Below the pieces are notes generated by a model. The model had not been told where the DNA came from. It made no database searches and saw only the letters and a program-made list of their open reading frames with translations. A program made the position numbers and the translations under genes. This document shows positions 59,401 through 64,000 of a DNA stretch of 64,000 bases, piece by piece; the first letter of the stretch is position 1, and every line of letters begins with the position of its first letter. Source of the stretch: Brachypodium distachyon (taxonomy: Eukaryota; Streptophyta; Magnoliopsida; Poales; Poaceae); the NCBI RefSeq assembly GCF_000005505.3, contig NC_016132.3, positions 51,102,914 to 51,166,913 of the forward strand, given 5' to 3'.

Positions 59401-59676
59401 AAAATCAAGAACAATAGAGACTAGCAAAGAAAACGACGTGGGTGTATGGTTGTGGGAGTGGGGGCACGAACCTTCATGGCAGCCGGGCGTGCAGTCGCAA
59501 CTAATCTCGAGTTCCCCGGAGGCGTAAATGCGGAGGCGACCGCCAGCGTCGCCAAAGCGGCGGCTAGTGCATCCGCACGTCACCTCCACGAAGTTCTCGC
59601 CCATGCGCACCCCACTCACCCCCCGAAGCTCCTCCTCGCTGAACAGCGCCGCACGGCCTCCATTCGCTGCAGCCAT
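56488..59676 (-). CDS. ULT1: ULTRAPETALA-type SAND-domain developmental regulator
   Basis: Three exons on the minus strand (59676-59472, 57854-57539 and 56659-56488) join in phase to give 230 residues. The start used gives MAAANGG. An ATG eight codons upstream (59700) is in frame but adds an unlikely leucine run. The body reads FSEEEL, ENFVEVTCGCTS, ELEISCDCTPGC, then TAGKWRNTVWVMVEGEKVPL of the SAND-like DNA-binding region, and a cysteine-rich end (CSRNASCNGC, CVCFGCEICRF, DCGCQTCLDF) that resembles the B-box-like motif of this plant-specific family. Arabidopsis ULT1 acts as a trithorax-group factor opposing Polycomb silencing and limiting shoot and floral meristem size. Intron 1 is about 1.6 kb; intron 2 contains an 81-bp repeat array. 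ULT1 versus ULT2 cannot be decided here. Confidence 0.94.
57140..57395. repeat. 81-bp tandem repeat array in an ULTRAPETALA intron
   Basis: Three copies start at 57140, 57221 and 57302, each beginning GAATATC and containing CATATCCACATTAGAATATC. A partial fourth follows. The spacing is exactly 81 bp and copies differ at a few sites. The array lies in intron 2. Confidence 0.92.
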
Positions 59677-60405
59677 GTCTCCGACCAACAACAGCAACAA
59701 GAACTACCTCCAGGAAGACGAAGGGCCAGAAAGCGATCTGGCCTGCGTCAAATCAAGAAACTACGAGACAACGATTAAATACGGAGATAACGGAAGGCTA
59801 AACCGGTGGGCCAAAGTAAAAGGAAGTTAGGCAAGTTGGTGAACGAGAGATGGAGATATATAGAGGTGGAAAACTGTGGAGGAACATGAACCAAAGCGGC
59901 GGCTTTCCACAAGGAACAACGGCGAACTGGGTTCCCACCAAATCTTGACGACGGCGATCTCAAAAGGGGCGAGAGAAGAATAAATGCAAAGGCGGCTCCT
60001 TTTTCCCAGAGGGGGGCTATATGATTCGAGGCTAAAATCAACAAGCAGATGCAGGAGCTACGGAGAGGAGACTCCTAGTCCTTCCTGCAAGAAGCGATTT
60101 GGGGGCCACCTCCAAATCCCCCAAGACACGATCCACAAACACGGCTCTGGAAAGTCTGCTCTGACTCCGGCCCTCTCGATTGCTACGGCTGCGGGGGGCT
60201 TTGGAGGGGAAGAGGGGGAGGATGCTAGAGAGGATAGGAGATGGAGCTTTTGTGTTGTGCTGGTACTGGTGCTGGGCTTTTATAACCTATGGGCATATGG
60301 GAGGACGGCGAGTGCTTTCGTGCAAGGAAAGGGGATGGCTAAACCCGCTCCATCTATCTCCACCCTCCGCGCACCTTTGGATACGTGCCGAAGACCGTCG
60401 CTTCA
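59677..60405 (-). promoter_or_regulatory. Leader and proximal upstream region of the ULTRAPETALA gene
   Basis: About 730 bp between the ATG and the minisatellite. Short purine/pyrimidine-rich tracts near 59700-59850 look like a leader. The minus strand has a TATATA run near 59858, which could be a TATA box. Overlapping open frames continue into the tandem repeat and are not considered genes. Confidence 0.45.
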
Positions 60406-61262
60406 CGCTAGCACGTGCCTCGGGTTACACGCAGAAAACAAAGTGTGGAACAGGTGTGGACGCGTCCCCGCTCCAGCATGGCACGCGCCACGGGTTCGCG
60501 CAGAAAATGATGGGCGGAACGCTTTGCCGTTCCAGCCTGGCACGCGCCAGGGGTTACGCGCAGAAAACGGTGGGCGGAACGCGTCACCGCTCCAGCCTGG
60601 CACGCGCCACGGGTTCGCGCAGAAAAGGGTGGGCGGAACGCTTTGCCGCTCCAGCCTGGCACGCGCCAGGGGTTACGCGCAGAAAACGGTGGGCGGAACG
60701 CGTCACCGCTCCAGCCTGGCACGCGCCAGGGGTTACGCGCAGAAAACGGTGGGCGGAACGCGTCACCGCTCCAGCCTGGCACGCGCCACGGGTTACCCGC
60801 AGAAAACGGTCGGCGGAACGTGTCGCCCCTCCAGCCTAGGACATGTGCCACGGGTTATGTGCAAAAAACAGTGGGCGGAACGTGTCGGGCCCCCACCCTC
60901 GCATGCGCCTTGGTTTAGGCAGAGAGAAAACAAGGGACGGAACCCGTGCGGACGCATCGCCGCTCCACCCTGGCACGCGCCACGGGTTACGTGCAAAAAA
61001 ACAGAGCGGGAACGTGTCACCGCCCCACCCTCGCGCGCGCCTCGAGTTACGTAGAGAAAACAAGGGGTGGAACTCGAGCGGACGCGCCGCCCCACCTGGC
61101 ACGCGCCTCGGGTTACGCGCACAAAGCAGAAGGCGGAACGCGTCACAACCCCACCATCGCACGCGCCTCGGGTTATGCACAAAACAGGGGGCGGAACCCG
61201 TGCGGACTCTTCTCCACAAGCCATCGCCGCCCCCACCCTAGCTCGCGCACGCATCAGGTTAC
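60406..61262. repeat. 60-bp GC-rich minisatellite upstream of the ULTRAPETALA gene
   Basis: About 13-14 head-to-tail units contain CACGCGCC, GGGTTACGCGCAGAAAAC, GGCGGAACGCG and a 'caccgctccagcctgg'-type joint. The central units (about 60532-60831) are exactly 60 bp and nearly identical, while outer units are diverged and 60-75 bp long. Because 60 is divisible by 3, several frames stay open along the array on both strands, giving long artefactual proteins. The array is very CpG-rich. Confidence 0.92.
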
Positions 61263-62189
61263 GCGCCTAGAGTGGTGTGCTTATGTTTGTGGGTCTCTTC
61301 TCCATGATCCTTCGTCGTTGCCCTCCACAATTCGCAAGTATATCCTCAACTCTTTTCCATTGATTATTGCAACTCAAGAAGTGTAAAAAAAATGTTGTTT
61401 ACATTTTTTCATGAAAACGGTTTCGGCATTTCGAATGAAAAGCACATACACTCATCACTATGAAATCATGCACACCCTATTCCTATTAGCACGGAGTTGA
61501 ATCTTCAGCCTAGAACCCCATAGCCTGGATTGAGAGACATGAGGAAACATCCTAATTGAGAACAGAGAAATTATGCGCTAGCTAACTAGGGTGGTCCTGT
61601 CATTTTTCCAAGCAAAATAGTCCCAAATTGGCATGTTTTATGAAAACATGCCCTTTTTACCAGTTTTCAAGGGAAAACGGTATCAACCCAATGGTCGGTT
61701 GTTAAACCTACTCTGCATTGTTATAGCAATTCAAATGTACATGCATCTCTGATCGTTATATTAAGCGCTATATATGTCACAGCCATAATAGCAATATCAT
61801 AAATATGAATTCAATTGAGCTGCTTTAGTATGTGCAATCAAGCTATTTTGGCAACACTAAAAAACCATACGGTAATTCTTGCATATATTGATTTTCAGAA
61901 AGAGAAGAACACAATCAAGAGATTCAATGAGCCATATTTTTCTACTTCGTCATGATTCTTTCCACACAGCACGCACATACATTGGCATGATCCTCTAAAA
62001 TTATAGTACGGTAATGTATATAGTAACAAAGTACAAAGATGTGGATGATTGCAATAACGCCTAACTATGTTGCAAAATTAATTAATGTAATATACATTTA
62101 CTTCTCCTGCCAAGCAAATTCCTACTTACTCACTAGTTCTATTAACACATGACATATTAGTTTTCGTTAAGAGAAAATTTTGAGAACAG
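61263..62189. other. Intergenic stretch, no feature recognised
   Basis: AT-rich sequence with no domain-bearing open frame, no MITE ends and no RNA gene that I could recognise. Confidence 0.5.
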
Positions 62190-63130
62190 CTAGAGAACGG
62201 CTTCAACAATGTAACAGTAAGATACCGAAGTTTAATTTACTCTCGGGTTCTTAGCGCCACGCCTTTCAATTTCTCTAAACAAACAAACAAACATGTAACC
62301 AGGCCATCACTAGACAAAACAAAGAGGCAATCAACTGCAGACCTTGAAAACTATAAAAGTAAATGTAGCGTTTTGAATTGCTTTTGTTCGTTGCAAATGT
62401 GTGTCATACACTCATACCGCGTCCATGCATACCAAGAAGCATGAGGTTCCGCATCGATAGGCACTACTTGGGTAAGCATAACATGGAGCATGCAGATTTC
62501 CGCATCGATGATCACCGCGGTACATGGAGGGATGGCCTGGAAATCGTACGTGTGCTGCAGCCAGCTTACTATTAGCTGAGCGTGAACTGACTGTACGCAC
62601 AAGAACCCCACTTATAAATAATCTTGCGGCATGGCGTTTGTAAATAAATCATTCCAAAGTTTTCATGTCTTTTCTACGAACTTTACCTGCCCTCGGATCA
62701 ACTCGCTCCCTGATAAAAATATAAGCGGATTTGAAAATAGGTACAAAAGAGATGTTGTTGACATTCTTTTCAAGGAAATGGCTTGAACAATTTAACACTA
62801 AGGATATACAAGTTTGAACACCTTACAATTTCCCTGCACAAAAACATGTAGAATTTTGAATTGATTTTGTTCGTCGCAATTGCCTGTTTACCGTGTCCAT
62901 GCCTAACACAGAGCATGCTTCGTGCTGATGGTTGCCGGGCACACTGGACGAGAAATCGGTGTGTTTTTGCCAGCTCACTGTGAGCAGAGTTGACGGTGAA
63001 CCAGACATACACACAAGAAACCCCGCCAGTAAACAAATCTTGCAACATGACATGAGGAAATAAAAGATTTTTCCAAGTTTCTTGTGCCTTCTTTTCAATG
63101 ACTTTCCACTCCCGCTGATCAACTCATTCC
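62190..63130. repeat. Diverged long direct duplication
   Basis: Two segments share ordered matches: 'cggcttcaacaatgtaac' (62200) with 'ggcttgaacaatttaac' (62780); 'gttttgaattgcttttgttcgt' (62370) with 'aattttgaattgattttgttcgt' (62850); 'ccgcgtccatgc' with 'ccgtgtccatgc'; and 'gcacaagaaccccac' with 'cacaagaaaccccgc'. Both end in a phrase like GGATCAACTCGCTCC or TGATCAACTCATTCC. The period is about 420-580 bp because of indels. No coding domain is visible. Confidence 0.75.
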
Positions 63131-64000
63131 CCGGTTCCCACATTCGAAGCTGAGTTTGACACATCACAGAGTTCATGGGTAGTTATTTAACAAAGTGACA
63201 TGGCGCATGAATAATGTTTGAAGACTTAACATCGAATTTGACCGGGTCACAATGTACCAAGGTCTTAAATTTATTTATTACGTTACTTTTGCATATATTA
63301 AAATTCACAGGAATACAAGCGACTTGTAAGATCATTAATCTGATCCATACCAAAGTTCCCTCGATCAGATCTAGTTTAAACATGTCAGGGCTTACCCTGA
63401 TCTAGGTAATCCCGGTCAATTAATCTAGGTAATTCAGATTTCAGAGCCGTGGCAGGCTAGTGGTGTTTATTAGTCTCATCATCATTCCTTAATCCCTCGT
63501 GTCATCAGCAACATTTCCTCACTCTCTCCCACTGCGATGTCTCGTGCCTTTGTTACTTTTGTGTGAGCAGATGATGATGGGCAGGCAGTAGGCACTAGGC
63601 AGCACCCAACGGACGACGATGTCTTTGACAAACCTGACAGTTCCCGACCGCGGGAATCAAACGGGCTCTGGTAGCGATGAAGTTCGATCGTGCAGGTTCC
63701 ATTTTATGTCGAGAGCCAAAAGGCAGGAACTTTATTGAATCGTGATATTTTTCTGGAGTACAAGTACAACGATCTAGGTGGATAAATCCATAACTGACGG
63801 TCATACGCGGCTGACACCTGACAGAGCGTTTCCTGGCTATTTTACGAGCTTCAGCGTTTGAGTTCCGGCCTTCGTGGGTTGATGACTACAGACTGCCCAT
63901 CGCGAAAGCTTCGTGCATGGCCGTGAATATCAGCCAAGACCAAGATTGCGTGCTGCACCGGGCCAAATGCTTGCACACGCAGGCTCCAGCTTAGCTTATT
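63131..64000. other. Right edge of window, no gene recognised
   Basis: No open frame with a domain, terminal repeat or RNA gene was recognised between the duplication and the end of the window. Confidence 0.45.

Noticed and set aside
59677..59700. Upstream in-frame ATG of the ULTRAPETALA gene
   Set aside because: It would add a short leucine-rich extension not expected for the family; the ATG at 59676 was preferred, though transcripts would decide.
59984..61054. Long plus-strand open frames, up to 356 codons
   Set aside because: They run through the 60-bp minisatellite. The period is a multiple of three, so repeated nonsense peptides appear in several frames and on both strands.
60406..61262. 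CRISPR-like regular repeats
   Set aside because: Units are contiguous tandem repeats without unique spacers, in a eukaryotic genome.

Overview
This is a plant nuclear window, almost certainly from a grass of the Triticeae (wheat, Aegilops or barley group). The coding genes are intron-rich with GT-AG junctions. Short inverted-repeat elements with CTCCCTCC ends and TA target duplications recur throughout, and retrotransposon debris is nested in DNA transposons. No search was run, so the species is inferred from style and repeat content.

Six host genes can be reconstructed. From left to right: (1) on the minus strand, positions 1-8440, a SNF2/RAD5-type helicase with an internal RING finger (CHR27/CHR28 subfamily), whose 3' end lies outside the window; (2) on the minus strand, 27279-28079, a single-exon gene for a small protein starting MGCCFSK, probably lipid-anchored; (3) on the plus strand, 36167-44919, the katanin p80 WD40 subunit (KTN80) in 17 exons; (4) on the plus strand, 45963-50785, a secretory carrier membrane protein (SCAMP) in 12 exons; (5) on the minus strand, 51287-53910, an NPH3-type BTB protein in 4 exons; (6) on the minus strand, 56488-59676, an ULTRAPETALA SAND-domain regulator in 3 exons. 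The last four form a gene-dense block of about 24 kb. SCAMP and NPH3 are convergent, with about 500 bp between their stop codons. The genes do not form a pathway: they cover chromatin remodelling, microtubule severing, vesicle trafficking, phototropin/auxin-type signalling and trithorax-type floral regulation.

The 12.7-25.1 kb stretch is a transposon nest. A non-autonomous TAA-flanked DNA element (12723-15196) is split by a 1256-bp solo LTR. It is followed by a PIF/Harbinger element (15376-about 22677) that encodes an uninterrupted two-exon DDE transposase and a convergent SANT/Myb-like partner. The partner gene is broken by two 1-nt frameshifts and by a 3316-bp LTR insertion with a perfect ATGCA duplication. 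A deletion derivative of the same Harbinger family abuts its right end (22678-about 23191) and runs into a 5'-truncated Ty1/copia remnant with its 3' LTR (to 25130).

Smaller insertions with readable target duplications are a solo LTR inside an old Stowaway-type element (29780-30267), two tRNA-type SINE copies (31538-31845 and 54280-54566), a 5'-truncated LINE in a KTN80 intron (43986-44312) and nine further Stowaway-type elements. Tandem repeats of interest are a 60-bp minisatellite directly upstream of the ULTRAPETALA gene (about 60410-61260), an 81-bp array inside one of its introns, and a diverged long duplication at the right edge (about 62190-63130).
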